From positions 186,001 to 250,000 of the forward strand of contig VTTJ01000002.1 in the NCBI GenBank assembly GCA_008364785.1: a stretch of 64,000 nt of DNA, written 5' to 3'. Below are positions 49,920-59,907 of the stretch, piece by piece. The position numbers and the translations under genes are program-made. This DNA comes from Bacillus sp. BGMRC 2118. Its GTDB lineage: Bacteria; Bacillota; Bacilli; Bacillales; SA4. How positions within the stretch are numbered: position 1 is the stretch's first letter; the number at the start of each line of letters is the position of its first letter. The notes under the pieces were generated by a model. It did no database searches and was not told where the DNA came from. It was given only the letters and a program-made list of their open reading frames with translations.

Positions 49920-51182
49920 ATGATAAATAAAGAAAGATTTGCCAACTATAGAATAATCGGGGTTGTTATAATCTTAGGTATTATTATGGTTACAGTTGGT
50001 TTTATGACAATTTCTCATACAATACGTGAGTTCTTCTACATTTTGGTGATCATATGTTTACTCATTATGTTGTTTGTTAAGGATAAAAGGCTAACAAAAA
50101 CAAAAGAAACAGAGCAACGATTAACTACCCTTATCAATTCAATGGTTGATTTTGTTAACTTTAAGGACGGAGAAGGAAGATGGATTGAAGCAAATGAGGC
50201 GGGTTTAAATATGTTTCAACTTGAAGGAGTCGACTATCGTGGCAAAAAGGATTCAGAGCTAGCGGAGTATACTTCCTTTTATAAAGAATCACTTATGTAT
50301 TGTGAGGTCTCGGATGAAGAGGCGTGGCAAAATGGTAAAACAACTCGCTGTGAAGAGCGGTTACCAATGCCAGATGGGACATTTAGAATATACGATACTA
50401 TCAAGGTCCCTCTATTTTATGAAAATGGCACAAGAAAGGGACTAGTGGTCATTGGTAGAGATATTACGGAAAAGCAGCTAACTGATGAAAAGCTAAGGCG
50501 AACAGAAAAATTATCTGTAGTTGGGGAGTTAGCTGCCAGTGTGGGTCATGAAATACGAAACCCGTTAACTTCATTAAAAGGGTTTTTACAAATGTTTAAA
50601 ACAGATACAAAGGATGAAAAGAAAAAATACTATTACAGTATTATGCTAGATGAACTAGAGCGCATAAACCATATAGTGGGAGAGCTATTAATCTTAGCAA
50701 AGCCACAGAAAATATCGATATCCAATCACAGTGTGAATACGATTGTGAAGGATGTAATTTCTTTATTAGAAACTCAGGCTAATATGAATAACGTTACGTT
50801 ACACTATAATGAAAAAGAGAATCAAATCATTGAATGTAGTGATAACCTGCTCAAACAACTATTTATTAATGTAATAAAAAATGCCATAGAAGCATCAACT
50901 CCAAATGGAGAAGTAAACGTAGCGATAAAGCGACAATCACCTGAGGAGATTTGTGTTTCAATCATAGACAATGGAGTTGGGTTTAGTGAAGACTTCTTAA
51001 CGAGAATTGGTGAACCATTTTATTCTTCTAAGGAAAAGGGAACCGGACTAGGGTTAACAGTAAGCATGAAAATTGTAGAACAGCATGGTGGTTCTATGAA
51101 ATTTCATAGTGAGAAGGAATTGGGTACAACAGTTGAGATCATATTACCGATTTCTCATCCTTTTCTAAGCAATCAATCTTAA
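49920..51182 (+). CDS. Orphan PAS histidine kinase, sporulation-kinase type
   Basis: 420 residues from ATG 49920 (AAAGGAGCTC). Two membrane helices (about 10-30 and 35-54) with almost no outside loop, a PAS domain (about 70-190, NFKDGEGRWIEANEAGLNMF), then HisKA with H210 in VGHEIRNPLTSLKGFLQMFK and ATPase boxes NVIKNAIEAS, DNGVGF and GTGLGLTVS. The H-box HEIRNPLTSLKGFL is the form found in KinA-KinE kinases of the sporulation phosphorelay. No response regulator is adjacent, which also fits that group. The signal is unknown. Confidence 0.85.
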   Translation: MINKERFANYRIIGVVIILGIIMVTVGFMTISHTIREFFYILVIICLLIMLFVKDKRLTKTKETEQRLTTLINSMVDFVNFKDGEGRWIEANEAGLNMFQLEGVDYRGKKDSELAEYTSFYKESLMYCEVSDEEAWQNGKTTRCEERLPMPDGTFRIYDTIKVPLFYENGTRKGLVVIGRDITEKQLTDEKLRRTEKLSVVGELAASVGHEIRNPLTSLKGFLQMFKTDTKDEKKKYYYSIMLDELERINHIVGELLILAKPQKISISNHSVNTIVKDVISLLETQANMNNVTLHYNEKENQIIECSDNLLKQLFINVIKNAIEASTPNGEVNVAIKRQSPEEICVSIIDNGVGFSEDFLTRIGEPFYSSKEKGTGLGLTVSMKIVEQHGGSMKFHSEKELGTTVEIILPISHPFLSNQS

Positions 51183-51357
51183 TTGTTTAGGTTTTAGCGA
51201 ATTAGAAGGTAATTGCCTGATACTATAACGTCGATTAAAAACATTTTCTAGTCATTATACTACGAAGTGCTGCTTTAACCTGTACAAGCGGCTTACATTG
51301 TACTTTTTCATTATTTCCTTGTATCATTTTGGTAGAAGCGATAGGACGGTGTTTATA

Positions 51358-53070
51358 TTGAATAAAAAAGATGTAATTAAGTTACTTGAAACAATAGCCA
51401 TTTATATGGAGCTCAAGGGCGAAAATCCGTTTAAAGTGTCAGCATTTCGAAAAGCTGCAATCGCAATTGAACAAGATGAGCGTACGTTAGAAGAAATGGG
51501 AGATATAACAGCTCTGACAGGTGTCGGCAAAGGAACAGCATCGGTCATTAATGAATTTATTAAAACAGGACAATCCAGTGTACTAGAGGAATTAAAAGGG
51601 GAAGTACCACAAGGTTTAATACCTCTATTGAAACTGCCGGGATTGGGTGGTAAGAAAATTGCGAAACTGTATAAGGAACTGGGCATTACAGACATAGAGC
51701 AGTTAAAAGAGGCTTGTCTGGAACAAAAAATTAGAGGACTAGCAGGATTCGGAGAGAAAACTGAACAAAAAATAGCCGCAGCCATTGAAGAGGCTGGTAG
51801 CAGACCGGAACGATTACCGATTGCTTTCATGCTTCCAATTGCAGTAGAAATTGAAAACCTCGTTTCAAACATGCGTGATGTAGATCGCTTTTCAAGAGCA
51901 GGTAGTTTACGACGTGCACGGGAAACAATAAAGGACCTAGATTTTATCATTGCTACAAATAATCCAAGTTCAGTAAGAGAACAATTATTACAATTAGAGC
52001 GTGTCAAAGATGTAATTGCAAGTGGTGATACGAAGGTTTCATTGCAGCTTGCTTATGAATATGAAGTATCAGTTGACTTCAGACTAGTAGAGCCAAAGGA
52101 ATTTGCTACTACACTGCATCACTTCACTGGCTCAAAAGAGCACAATGTTAGAATGAGACAGCTTGCTAAGGAACGGGGATTAAAGATTAGTGAATATGGT
52201 GTAGAGGTAATAGAAACGGGTGAAGTCAAAACATTTGATTCAGAAGAGGAGTTTTATCAATCTTTTGGCCTGAATTTCATTCCACCAGAAGTGAGAGAAA
52301 CAGGCAGTGAAGTGGAGGCATATCAATCCAAAATTCCCCTTATAGAACTGAAGGATATAAAAGGCGATCTGCATATGCACTCAACATGGAGTGATGGTGC
52401 CCATTCAATTGAACAGATGGCACAGGCCTGCCGTGCAAAAGGGTACTCATACATGGCAATAACTGATCACTCAAAATACTTACGTGTTGCGAATGGACTA
52501 ACTGTAGAACAAGTAAAGAGGCAGAGAGAAGAAATAAAACGACTAAATGAGAAATATGATGATTTTACGATATTGTCAGGAATTGAAATGGATATTTTAC
52601 CAGACGGAACATTAGATTATGATGATGAGTTGTTAGAGGAAATGGACCTAGTTATTGCATCTATTCATTCGAGTTTTTCTCAACCGAGGGAAATGATAAT
52701 GAATCGTCTTAAAACAGCATTGGAAAATCTTCATGTTGATATCATTGCTCATCCAACTGGGCGCATACTAGGTAGAAGAGAAGGATATGATGTCGATGTT
52801 GATATACTGATTGAATTGGCAAAAGAAACAAATACTGCATTAGAACTTAATGCAAATCCTAATCGATTAGACTTATCTTCACACTATGTAAAGTTAGCAC
52901 AAGATGCGGGAGTTAAGATTGTCATTAATACAGATGCCCATCACATGGAACAGCTTGATTACATGGGAATTGGAGTATCAGCTGCAAAAAAAGGGTGGAT
53001 TCGGAAGGAAAGTGTAATAAACTGCTTAGATATAGATGAACTGAAAAATTTCCTAAACAGGAACAACTAA
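51358..53070 (+). CDS. polX: DNA polymerase X (PolX/PHP)
   Basis: 570 residues from TTG 51358 ([21 protein letters not shown], the family start; AGGACGG lies 10 bases upstream, while the frame open to 51298 is not homologous). The order is a lyase-like 8-kDa domain with helix-hairpin-helix [10 protein letters not shown] and [17 protein letters not shown], the nucleotidyltransferase palm with [14 protein letters not shown], and the C-terminal PHP phosphoesterase with [14 protein letters not shown] and ITDHSKYL. It repairs gaps and abasic sites, with the PHP domain giving 3'-5' exonuclease. mutS2 follows 38 bases later. Confidence 0.95.
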   Translation: MNKKDVIKLLETIAIYMELKGENPFKVSAFRKAAIAIEQDERTLEEMGDITALTGVGKGTASVINEFIKTGQSSVLEELKGEVPQGLIPLLKLPGLGGKKIAKLYKELGITDIEQLKEACLEQKIRGLAGFGEKTEQKIAAAIEEAGSRPERLPIAFMLPIAVEIENLVSNMRDVDRFSRAGSLRRARETIKDLDFIIATNNPSSVREQLLQLERVKDVIASGDTKVSLQLAYEYEVSVDFRLVEPKEFATTLHHFTGSKEHNVRMRQLAKERGLKISEYGVEVIETGEVKTFDSEEEFYQSFGLNFIPPEVRETGSEVEAYQSKIPLIELKDIKGDLHMHSTWSDGAHSIEQMAQACRAKGYSYMAITDHSKYLRVANGLTVEQVKRQREEIKRLNEKYDDFTILSGIEMDILPDGTLDYDDELLEEMDLVIASIHSSFSQPREMIMNRLKTALENLHVDIIAHPTGRILGRREGYDVDVDILIELAKETNTALELNANPNRLDLSSHYVKLAQDAGVKIVINTDAHHMEQLDYMGIGVSAAKKGWIRKESVINCLDIDELKNFLNRNN

Positions 53071-53108
53071 GTCAGGTCACCTGCCGAACAAACGGAAGGA
53101 GTACAAGT

Positions 53109-55469
53109 ATGCTAGACCGCACATTAAAAGTGTTAGAATACGAAAAAGTAAAAGAGCAGCTTTCCAAGCATGCCACTTCATCTCTGGGGAAAGAGAGAGT
53201 ACAACAGCTAAAACCGACAACTTCGTTTGAGGAAGCTGTGAAATGGCAAGACATGACTGATGAAGCTGCAACAATCTTACGTTTAAAAGGTCACATCCCA
53301 TTAGGTGGAATTAAGGATATAAGGGCGTTTGCGAAACGTTCAAAAATTGGCAGCACATTAAGTCCATATGAGTTACTGGATATCTCAAGTACTTTGTATG
53401 CAACAAGACAAGTTAAAAAATTTATCGACGAACTTTTGGAAGAAGAGCTAACCATTCCGTATTTACAGGTATACGGTGAGAAGCTAGTCCTATTAAATGA
53501 CCTGGAAAAGAAAATTAACTTCTGTATCGGTGAAAATGGTGAAGTGCTTGACGGTGCCTCTGAGAAACTTAGAGGAATAAGACAGCAATTAAAAACGTTA
53601 GAGTCACGAGCAAGAGAAAAACTTGAAGGTATCATACGTTCATCATCAACACAGAAAATGCTTTCTGATGCCATAATTACAATACGTAATGATCGATATG
53701 TCATTCCGGTAAAGCAGGAGTACCGTAGTGCTTTTGGTGGGATGATCCACGATCAGTCAGCTTCAGGAGCAACACTTTTTATTGAGCCGCAGTCAGTTGT
53801 AGAAATTAATAACACACTCAATGAAACAAAATTAAAAGAACGCCAAGAAATTGAACGAATTTTAATTGAGTTATCTGGGGAAGTTGCGATAGAGGCAGAC
53901 ATACTCCTTAATAACGTAAGTTTATTAACAGAAATAGATTTCATGTTTTCCAAAGGATCGTATAGCCATAAAATTAAAGGTTCAAAGCCAAAGATGAATA
54001 ATGTTGGCTATATTAAATTAAAGAAAGCAAGACATCCACTCATTCCGATGGATGAAGTTGTTCCTAATGACATTGAGTTAGGAAAGGATTTCACAAGCAT
54101 TGTCATTACGGGCCCTAATACTGGGGGTAAAACGGTAACACTCAAATTAGTTGGATTATTGACGCTTATGGCACAATCAGGACTGCAGTTACCAACATTA
54201 GATGGTTCTGAAATGGGAATGTTCGAATCGGTATATGCTGACATTGGTGATGAGCAATCAATTGAACAGAGCTTAAGTACATTCTCTTCTCATATGGTGA
54301 ACATTGTAGAGATTCTAAAAAAGGTAGATGCGAATAGCTTAGTTCTGTTTGACGAACTTGGAGCAGGAACTGACCCAGGTGAGGGAGCTGCTTTAGCTAT
54401 TTCAATTCTTGATTATGTATACTCTCGTGGTGCGAGAGTCATTGCAACAACGCACTATCCGGAACTGAAGGCGTATGGATATAATCGTCAAGGAGTAATT
54501 AATGCAAGTGTTGAATTTGACGTGGAAACGTTAAGTCCGACCTATAAATTACTAATTGGTGTACCAGGAAGAAGTAATGCCTTTGAGATTTCCAAAAGGC
54601 TTGGGCTCAATCCGGATGTGATTGAACACGCGAGACTTCATATCAGTGCAGAAAGTAATCAAGTTGAAAATATGATTGCCTCTCTCGAAGAAAATCGAAG
54701 AAATGCTGAGACTGAGCTGGAAGAAGCGAGAGAACTGAAAAGGCAATCAGAACAACTACAAAAAGAACTACAAAAACAAATCATAGAATTTAATGAAAAG
54801 CGTGAACGTATGTATGAAAAGGCAGAGGAAAAGGCTGCCGATGCCATTGAAAAAGCGAAACAAGAAGCGGAAGATATAATAAAACAGCTGAGAAGAATGC
54901 AGAAGGAACAATATGCTACCATTAAGGACCATGAGTTAATTGAGGCAAGAAAAAGGTTAGAAGAATCTGCTCCTCATTTAGTCAAAAATAAAAAATCGCC
55001 TGCTTCTACGAAGAAACTCACAGAAAAGTTATCTCCAGGTGATGAAGTAAAAGTAATCTCCCTAAATCAAAAAGGTCACTTATTAGAAAGAGTTGGAGAC
55101 AAAGAGTGGCAAGTTCAAATTGGCGTTATGAAAATGAAGGTGAAGGAAAAGAACCTTGAATACGTAAGTCGGCCAAAGCCAATTGAGACAAAACCTTTAG
55201 CAACAGTTAGAGGGAACGATGCACATGTTAAACTGGAATTGGATTTGCGCGGAGAACGATATGAAGATGCATTGTTAAAAGTAGAAAAGTATATTGATGA
55301 TGCATTGTTGGCTGGTTATCCTCGTGTATCCATTATCCATGGTAAAGGCACAGGTGCTCTTCGTAAGGGCGTACAAGAGTATGTGAAAAACCACCGTTCT
55401 GTTAAAAAAGCTCGATATGGTGAAGCATCAGAGGGTGGGACGGGAATAACTGTCATTGAATTTAAATAA
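53109..55469 (+). CDS. mutS2: MutS2 ATPase/endonuclease
   Basis: 786 residues. Core and lever helices (about 1-310) are followed by the MutS-type ATPase with Walker A GPNTGGKT (335-342), [19 protein letters not shown] and [14 protein letters not shown] long charged coiled coil (about 510-620) and a KOW-like region come next, then the C-terminal Smr domain (about 710-786, [33 protein letters not shown]). It lacks the mismatch-recognition domain of MutS. It has been tied to recombination control and, in Bacillus, to rescue of collided ribosomes through its Smr nuclease. Confidence 0.95.
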   Translation: MLDRTLKVLEYEKVKEQLSKHATSSLGKERVQQLKPTTSFEEAVKWQDMTDEAATILRLKGHIPLGGIKDIRAFAKRSKIGSTLSPYELLDISSTLYATRQVKKFIDELLEEELTIPYLQVYGEKLVLLNDLEKKINFCIGENGEVLDGASEKLRGIRQQLKTLESRAREKLEGIIRSSSTQKMLSDAIITIRNDRYVIPVKQEYRSAFGGMIHDQSASGATLFIEPQSVVEINNTLNETKLKERQEIERILIELSGEVAIEADILLNNVSLLTEIDFMFSKGSYSHKIKGSKPKMNNVGYIKLKKARHPLIPMDEVVPNDIELGKDFTSIVITGPNTGGKTVTLKLVGLLTLMAQSGLQLPTLDGSEMGMFESVYADIGDEQSIEQSLSTFSSHMVNIVEILKKVDANSLVLFDELGAGTDPGEGAALAISILDYVYSRGARVIATTHYPELKAYGYNRQGVINASVEFDVETLSPTYKLLIGVPGRSNAFEISKRLGLNPDVIEHARLHISAESNQVENMIASLEENRRNAETELEEARELKRQSEQLQKELQKQIIEFNEKRERMYEKAEEKAADAIEKAKQEAEDIIKQLRRMQKEQYATIKDHELIEARKRLEESAPHLVKNKKSPASTKKLTEKLSPGDEVKVISLNQKGHLLERVGDKEWQVQIGVMKMKVKEKNLEYVSRPKPIETKPLATVRGNDAHVKLELDLRGERYEDALLKVEKYIDDALLAGYPRVSIIHGKGTGALRKGVQEYVKNHRSVKKARYGEASEGGTGITVIEFK

Positions 55470-55500
55470 GAAGTTTATATGGTGAAAAGAGGGAGAAACG

Positions 55501-55911
55501 GTGGGAGAATTCTGGGAAAATGTCTATATCCAAACAGCTGCATATTATAGTGTCGTTATTCTTTGTATGCTTATATTTTTGACGATCTTTGAAATAGTAA
55601 CGAAATATAAAAACTGGGAACAAATTCAAAAAGGTAATTGGGCAGTTGCGATGGCTACAGGTGGGAAATTGTTAGGAATCGCAAATATATTTCGTTATTC
55701 GATTGAAGAACATCATACTTTATTAACGATGATCGGCTGGGGATTCTTTGGTTTTCTATTATTATTAATCGGTTATTTTATTTTCGAATTCTTAACTCCT
55801 AAATTTCGCATCGACGATGAAATCGAAAAAGACAATCGTGCTGTAGGATTTATGTCAATGACCATTTCAATTGGTTTATCATTTGTTATTGGTGCCGGTA
55901 TTGGTTCGTAA
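55501..55911 (+). CDS. yshE: DUF350 membrane protein YshE
   Basis: 136 residues from GTG 55501 (GAGGGAG upstream). Four membrane helices in two similar pairs: AYYSVVILCMLIFLTIFEIV, GNWAVAMATGGKLLGIANIF, GWGFFGFLLLLIGYFIFEFL and DNRAVGFMSMTISIGLSFVIG. That duplicated pattern with N-W-A-V-A / N-R-A-V-G is DUF350. Function unknown. It follows mutS2 as in B. subtilis. Confidence 0.88.
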   Translation: MGEFWENVYIQTAAYYSVVILCMLIFLTIFEIVTKYKNWEQIQKGNWAVAMATGGKLLGIANIFRYSIEEHHTLLTMIGWGFFGFLLLLIGYFIFEFLTPKFRIDDEIEKDNRAVGFMSMTISIGLSFVIGAGIGS

Positions 55912-55969
55912 TATGTATAATTTTTTATTCTCCTATGCCTTTTAAACAATTTAGTGAGGAGAGAATAAG

Positions 55970-56050
55970 TTGGAAAAATTAGCAAAAGTTCTAATGGTAC
56001 TTTGTGGATTATTTATCATCATTGGTGCTGTTTATATGTTTATTTCATAG
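55970..56050 (+). CDS. 26-residue single-helix membrane peptide
   Basis: TTG 55970 to TAG 56050, preceded at good distance by AGTGAGGAGAG. It would encode MEKLAKVLMVLCGLF followed by IIIGAVYMFIS: a charged start and one complete membrane helix. It stands between yshE and a terminator at 56068, so it is in a transcribed region. I know no family. The strong ribosome site and clean hydrophobic helix are the evidence; conservation is untested. Confidence 0.5.
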   Translation: MEKLAKVLMVLCGLFIIIGAVYMFIS

Positions 56051-56067
56051 TGGACGTAGTACAAAGG

Positions 56068-56100
56068 AAGTGACCTCGATTCTAAAGAGGTCACTTTTTT
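56068..56100 (+). terminator. Terminator after the yshE region
   Basis: Perfect 10-bp arms AAGTGACCTC / GAGGTCACTT, 9-base loop, T6. Confidence 0.9.
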
Positions 56101-56105
56101 ATATT

Positions 56106-56282
56106 GGCTCTGTTAAACTCTGTTGTTGATTTTCGTTACAGGACACTTGCTTTCCCGCAGGAGTCTTTAGTCCCTCCACTTCAATCAACTCTGCAAAAAA
56201 GCAACACTCGGTCATTTACCACAGCCTTTATATTAAGGCTATGGTAAATGACCGAGTGGAATTATCAACATTTAACAGAGCC
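56106..56282 (-). repeat. Family 2 repeat with a second, unrelated long central palindrome
   Basis: 177 bp between GGCTCTGTTAA and TTTAACAGAGCC, reverse orientation (TGTTGATTTTCGTTACAGGA, CCCGCAGGAGTC, CTCCACTTCAATCAA). In its centre, 56205-56228 pairs with 56235-56258 over 24 bp with one mismatch (loop TATATT; left arm begins CACTCGGTCATTTACC). The palindrome shares no sequence with the one in the copy at 1081. No 8-bp target duplication; instead the inverted ends extend outward (ATATTGGCTC / GAGCCAATAT). Confidence 0.85.
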
Positions 56283-56484
56283 AATATTAAAAATGTATAA
56301 ATTAGGTTTGGAGCAAGGTCTATTGATAACTTGGAAACCGAGCACCCTTACATATAACCTAATAATATATATATCAGAAAAATAAATGGAATTTTATTCC
56401 TAGTGGGAGATGTATAGATTTGTATGTTTAATACAATGGACATGCCAGTTTACATAATTTTTAAATTTTCAAAATTTATTATAA

Positions 56485-56513
56485 TTGTCACATAAATAGT
56501 TGTGTACTATAAT
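56485..56513 (+). promoter_or_regulatory. Sigma-A promoter of lcfA
   Basis: TTGTCA, 17-base spacer, TATAAT. No FadR-type box is seen near it. The 200 bases upstream (56283-56484) are AT-rich with no gene. Confidence 0.8.
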
Positions 56514-56559
56514 AAAGTTAAGAAAATCTTACTATTATAGAAGAGGAGGCTGAATATCG

Positions 56560-58245
56560 ATGAATAGGCCTTGGTTAGAACATTACCCCTCAGAAATTCC
56601 ACACACTGTCACATACGAAGGTAGAACTCTGCAACAATACTTAATCGACACAGCGAAAAAATACCCAAAAAAGAAAGCGCTTTATTTTATGGGAAAGGAA
56701 CTAACATACTCCCAGCTTTATAAAGAAGCAGTAAAGTTTGCGAATTATTTAATAGAGATCGGCTTGAAAAAAGGTGATCGTGTTTCAATTATGCTTCCCA
56801 ATTGTCCACAAGCAGTAATTGGTTACTATGGAACTCTATTAGCTGGAGGGATTGTTGTACAAACAAATCCACTGTATATGGAAAGAGAACTTGAGTATCA
56901 GCTAAGTGATTCCGGAGCGAAGTTTATCTTATGTCTGGATATTTTATATCCGCGAGTGCGTAAAGTTAAAGGTGTTACCAATATTGAACATATTATCGTA
57001 ACTGGAATTAAAGATTATCTGCCTTTCCCAAAAAACCTAGTGTATCCGTTCATTCAGAAGAAGGAATACGGCATTGTCGTAAAGGTAGAACATAAAGGTA
57101 ATAACCATTTGTTTAATCAAATCATGGTTTACGGTAATGACAAAGAAATTAATGTATCAGTTGACCCTAAGGAGGATTTGGCACTTTTACAATATACTGG
57201 TGGTACAACCGGTTTTCCAAAGGGAGTAATGCTTACACATGAGAACTTAGTTTCAAATGTCGTGATGTGTTCAAACTGGATGTACAAAGGTAAAATCGGG
57301 GAAGAAAAGGTTCTGGGGATTCTGCCGTTCTTCCATGTGTATGGAATGACAACCGTCATGAATCTATCAATCTTACAAGCTTCACAAATGATCTTAATGC
57401 CAAAATTTGATGCTGAAGCTACACTTAAGACCATACAAAAAACAAGACCAACGATGTTCCCTGGAGCACCAACAATTTATATTGGGTTACTAAATCATCC
57501 AGACATCAAGAAATATGATTTATCATCCATTGATGCGTGTATTAGTGGTTCTGCACCACTTCCAGTTGAAGTACAAGAAAACTTTGAAAAAGTTACAGGT
57601 GGCAAACTTGTTGAGGGGTACGGATTAACTGAATCTTCACCGGTAACTCATGCTAACTTTATATGGGATAAGAGAGTAAGTGGAAGCATAGGTGTACCAT
57701 GGCCGGATACAGATGCCAAAATCATTTCCCTAGAGACAGGGGATGAGGTTGCTCCAAAGGAAATTGGAGAGCTTATTGTTAAAGGCCCTCAAATTATGAA
57801 GGGATACTGGAATAAGCCTGAAGAGACTGAGGCTGTCTTAAATGATGGCTGGCTCCATACCGGTGATGTGGGATACATGGATGAAGATGGGTATTTTTAC
57901 ATTGTAGACCGAAAAAAAGATATGATCATTGCTGGTGGGTTTAATATTTACCCTCGTGAAATTGAAGAGGTATTATATGAAAATGAAAAAGTTCAAGAAG
58001 TTGTAGTAGCAGGTATTCCTGATCCGTACCGTGGTGAAACGGTAAAAGCCTATGTTGTGTTAAAAGAAGGTGCACATTGTACAGATAGTGAGCTGAATGA
58101 GTTTGCAAGAAAACACTTGGCAGCATACAAGGTACCTAGGTTATACGAATTCAGAAAAGAACTTCCTAAAACTGCAGTTGGAAAAATACTCAGAAGATCA
58201 CTTGTTGATGAAGAAAAAGCAAAGCTAGAAAATATTGCGAAATAA
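56560..58245 (+). CDS. lcfA: Long-chain fatty acid-CoA ligase
   Basis: 561 residues, the adenylate-forming family: P-loop-like LLQYTGGTTGFPKGVMLTHEN, VEGYGLTESSPVTH, the hinge VDRKKDMIIAGGFNIYPREIE and the catalytic Lys motif PKTAVGKILRRSL. It activates free long-chain fatty acids to acyl-CoA for beta-oxidation. GAGGAGG precedes ATG 56560. It heads the fatty-acid set lcfA-fadR-fadB-etfB-etfA as in B. subtilis, but with its own promoter. Confidence 0.95.
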   Translation: MNRPWLEHYPSEIPHTVTYEGRTLQQYLIDTAKKYPKKKALYFMGKELTYSQLYKEAVKFANYLIEIGLKKGDRVSIMLPNCPQAVIGYYGTLLAGGIVVQTNPLYMERELEYQLSDSGAKFILCLDILYPRVRKVKGVTNIEHIIVTGIKDYLPFPKNLVYPFIQKKEYGIVVKVEHKGNNHLFNQIMVYGNDKEINVSVDPKEDLALLQYTGGTTGFPKGVMLTHENLVSNVVMCSNWMYKGKIGEEKVLGILPFFHVYGMTTVMNLSILQASQMILMPKFDAEATLKTIQKTRPTMFPGAPTIYIGLLNHPDIKKYDLSSIDACISGSAPLPVEVQENFEKVTGGKLVEGYGLTESSPVTHANFIWDKRVSGSIGVPWPDTDAKIISLETGDEVAPKEIGELIVKGPQIMKGYWNKPEETEAVLNDGWLHTGDVGYMDEDGYFYIVDRKKDMIIAGGFNIYPREIEEVLYENEKVQEVVVAGIPDPYRGETVKAYVVLKEGAHCTDSELNEFARKHLAAYKVPRLYEFRKELPKTAVGKILRRSLVDEEKAKLENIAK

Positions 58246-58339
58246 GTGATAGAAAAAAACACCATTAATAGGCGAATATGATAATATGAGAAGGGGCTGA
58301 TTAAGCCCTTTTCATATTACTAATAATAAATTACATCTC

Positions 58340-58368
58340 TTGACACAAATGGTGTCCTCAATTAGAAT
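58340..58368 (+). promoter_or_regulatory. Sigma-A promoter of fadR-fadB-etfBA
   Basis: TTGACA, 17-base spacer, TAGAAT, directly in front of the FadR-type operator. Confidence 0.85.
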
Positions 58369-58375
58369 GAAGATA

Positions 58376-58393
58376 TGAATGAATGGTCATTCA
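58376..58393 (+). promoter_or_regulatory. FadR-type operator
   Basis: TGAATGAATGGTCATTCA, a palindrome with 7-bp arms, agrees with the B. subtilis FadR box TGAATGAMTANTCATTCA at 17 of 18 positions. It covers the expected transcription start, so bound FadR would block its own operon; long-chain acyl-CoA releases it. Confidence 0.85.
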
Positions 58394-58414
58394 TTTTATA
58401 AAGGAGAATTTATT

Positions 58415-59014
58415 TTGAAAAGAAATAAACCGAAATATATGCAAATCATTGATGCTGCTGTTACAGTTATTGCAGAAAATGGTTACCATGCTGCACAAGT
58501 ATCTAGAATCGCGAAGGCTGCTGGTGTTGCAGACGGAACAATATATCTTTACTTTAAGAATAAGGAAGATATACTTGTATCACTTTTTGAAGAAAAAATG
58601 GGTACCTTTGTTGAGGAACTAGAAACTAACATTTCTAAAATACCGACAGCATCAGAAAAACTGCACAAGCTAGTTGGGATGCATTTTCATTATTTAGCAT
58701 CAGACCATCATTTAGCTATTGTTACACAGTTGGAATTAAGACAATCTAACATTGATCTCCGTGTACGGATAAACGCAGTTTTAAAAGGATACTTATCAGT
58801 TGTTGACCACATCGTTAAGACAGGGATGGAAAGCAGGGAATTTAATCCCGGTTTAGATGTAAGGCTGGCACGACAAATGATTTTTGGTACGATTGATGAG
58901 ACCGTTACGAGTTGGATCATGAATGACCAAAAATATGATTTACTACAATTAGTAAATCCGGTTCATCAATTATTAATTAATGGATGCGGATACTCTCAAT
59001 CTGATTTAAAATAG
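58415..59014 (+). CDS. fadR: TetR-type fatty-acid degradation repressor FadR
   Basis: 199 residues from TTG 58415 (AAAGGAG upstream). The frame also opens at ATG 58379, but that lies in the operator at the transcript start. The N-terminal TetR helix-turn-helix is IIDAAVTVIAENGYHAAQVSRIAKAAGVADGTIYLYFKNKEDIL, and the C-terminal ligand domain follows the pattern of Bacillus FadR (YsiA). It should repress itself and fadB-etfBA through the box at 58376. lcfA lacks a visible box. Confidence 0.93.
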   Translation: MKRNKPKYMQIIDAAVTVIAENGYHAAQVSRIAKAAGVADGTIYLYFKNKEDILVSLFEEKMGTFVEELETNISKIPTASEKLHKLVGMHFHYLASDHHLAIVTQLELRQSNIDLRVRINAVLKGYLSVVDHIVKTGMESREFNPGLDVRLARQMIFGTIDETVTSWIMNDQKYDLLQLVNPVHQLLINGCGYSQSDLK

Positions 59015-59053
59015 ACTGAGAGTATACTATATTTATAGAATAGGGGGAGAATC

Positions 59054-59827
59054 TTGGAATTCTTAAAATATGAAGTTTTAGATTCAGTAGGACTTATTAC
59101 ACTAAACAGACCTCCGGCAAATGCTTTATCGTCTCATGTTTTGAAAGAGCTTTCATCACTATTAGACGAACTGGAGTCATCCAGAGAAGTACGAGTATTA
59201 TTGATCCACGGAGAAGGACGTTTCTTCTCAGCAGGTGCTGATATTAAAGAATTTACAACAGTCCCAAGTGGAGAAGAATTTGAAAAGTTAGCAACATATG
59301 GTCAAGAGTTATTCGATCGTATGGAAAAATTTCCTAAGCCGATAATCGCCGCAATTCACGGTGCTGCACTTGGTGGTGGCTTAGAGTTAGCGATGGGTTG
59401 TCATATTAGATTAGTAGCTGAAACTGCAAAACTCGGACTACCTGAATTACAGTTAGGGCTAATTCCAGGGTTTGCTGGAACTCAACGACTTACTAGGTTG
59501 GTTGGGGCACCAAAAGCTGCAGAAATGCTACTGACTAGTGATGCGATTACAGGTGTAGAAGCTGTTCAATTAGGACTAGCAAACCGAGCTGTTCCTGAAA
59601 AAACACTTCTTGAGGAAGCAAAGAAACTCGCTTTGAAAATTGCTAAGAAGAGTCCACTATCAATGAAAGCTACCATTGAATTATTAAATTATTCAAAGAC
59701 AGGTAGTTTCTATGAAGGTGTGAAAAGAGAAGCGAAAATATTCGGTGAAGTTTTTACATCAGCTGATGGAAAAGAAGGTATTACAGCTTTCATCGAAAAG
59801 CGTGAGCCAACATTTAAAGGTGAATAA
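59054..59827 (+). CDS. fadB: Enoyl-CoA hydratase
   Basis: 257 residues from TTG 59054 (AGGGGGAG). Crotonase fold with the oxyanion motifs FFSAGADIKEFTTV and AALGGGLELAMGCHIRLV, and LGLIPGFAGTQRLTRLVGAPKAAEML, which has the Glu/Pro-rich loop of active hydratases in part. It corresponds to YsiB/FadB of Bacillus, adding water to trans-2-enoyl-CoA. It is cotranscribed with fadR. Confidence 0.9.
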   Translation: MEFLKYEVLDSVGLITLNRPPANALSSHVLKELSSLLDELESSREVRVLLIHGEGRFFSAGADIKEFTTVPSGEEFEKLATYGQELFDRMEKFPKPIIAAIHGAALGGGLELAMGCHIRLVAETAKLGLPELQLGLIPGFAGTQRLTRLVGAPKAAEMLLTSDAITGVEAVQLGLANRAVPEKTLLEEAKKLALKIAKKSPLSMKATIELLNYSKTGSFYEGVKREAKIFGEVFTSADGKEGITAFIEKREPTFKGE

Positions 59828-59907
59828 AATTTTTTATCATAAATTTTCGGAATCCTTTAAATGATATAAATCCACTTAATATTGCAAAATTCCAGGGAGG
59901 GTATACC

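Noticed and set aside
51298..51357. PolX start at ATG 51298
   Set aside because: The 20 extra residues are hydrophobic and absent from the family; TTG 51358 begins the conserved protein.
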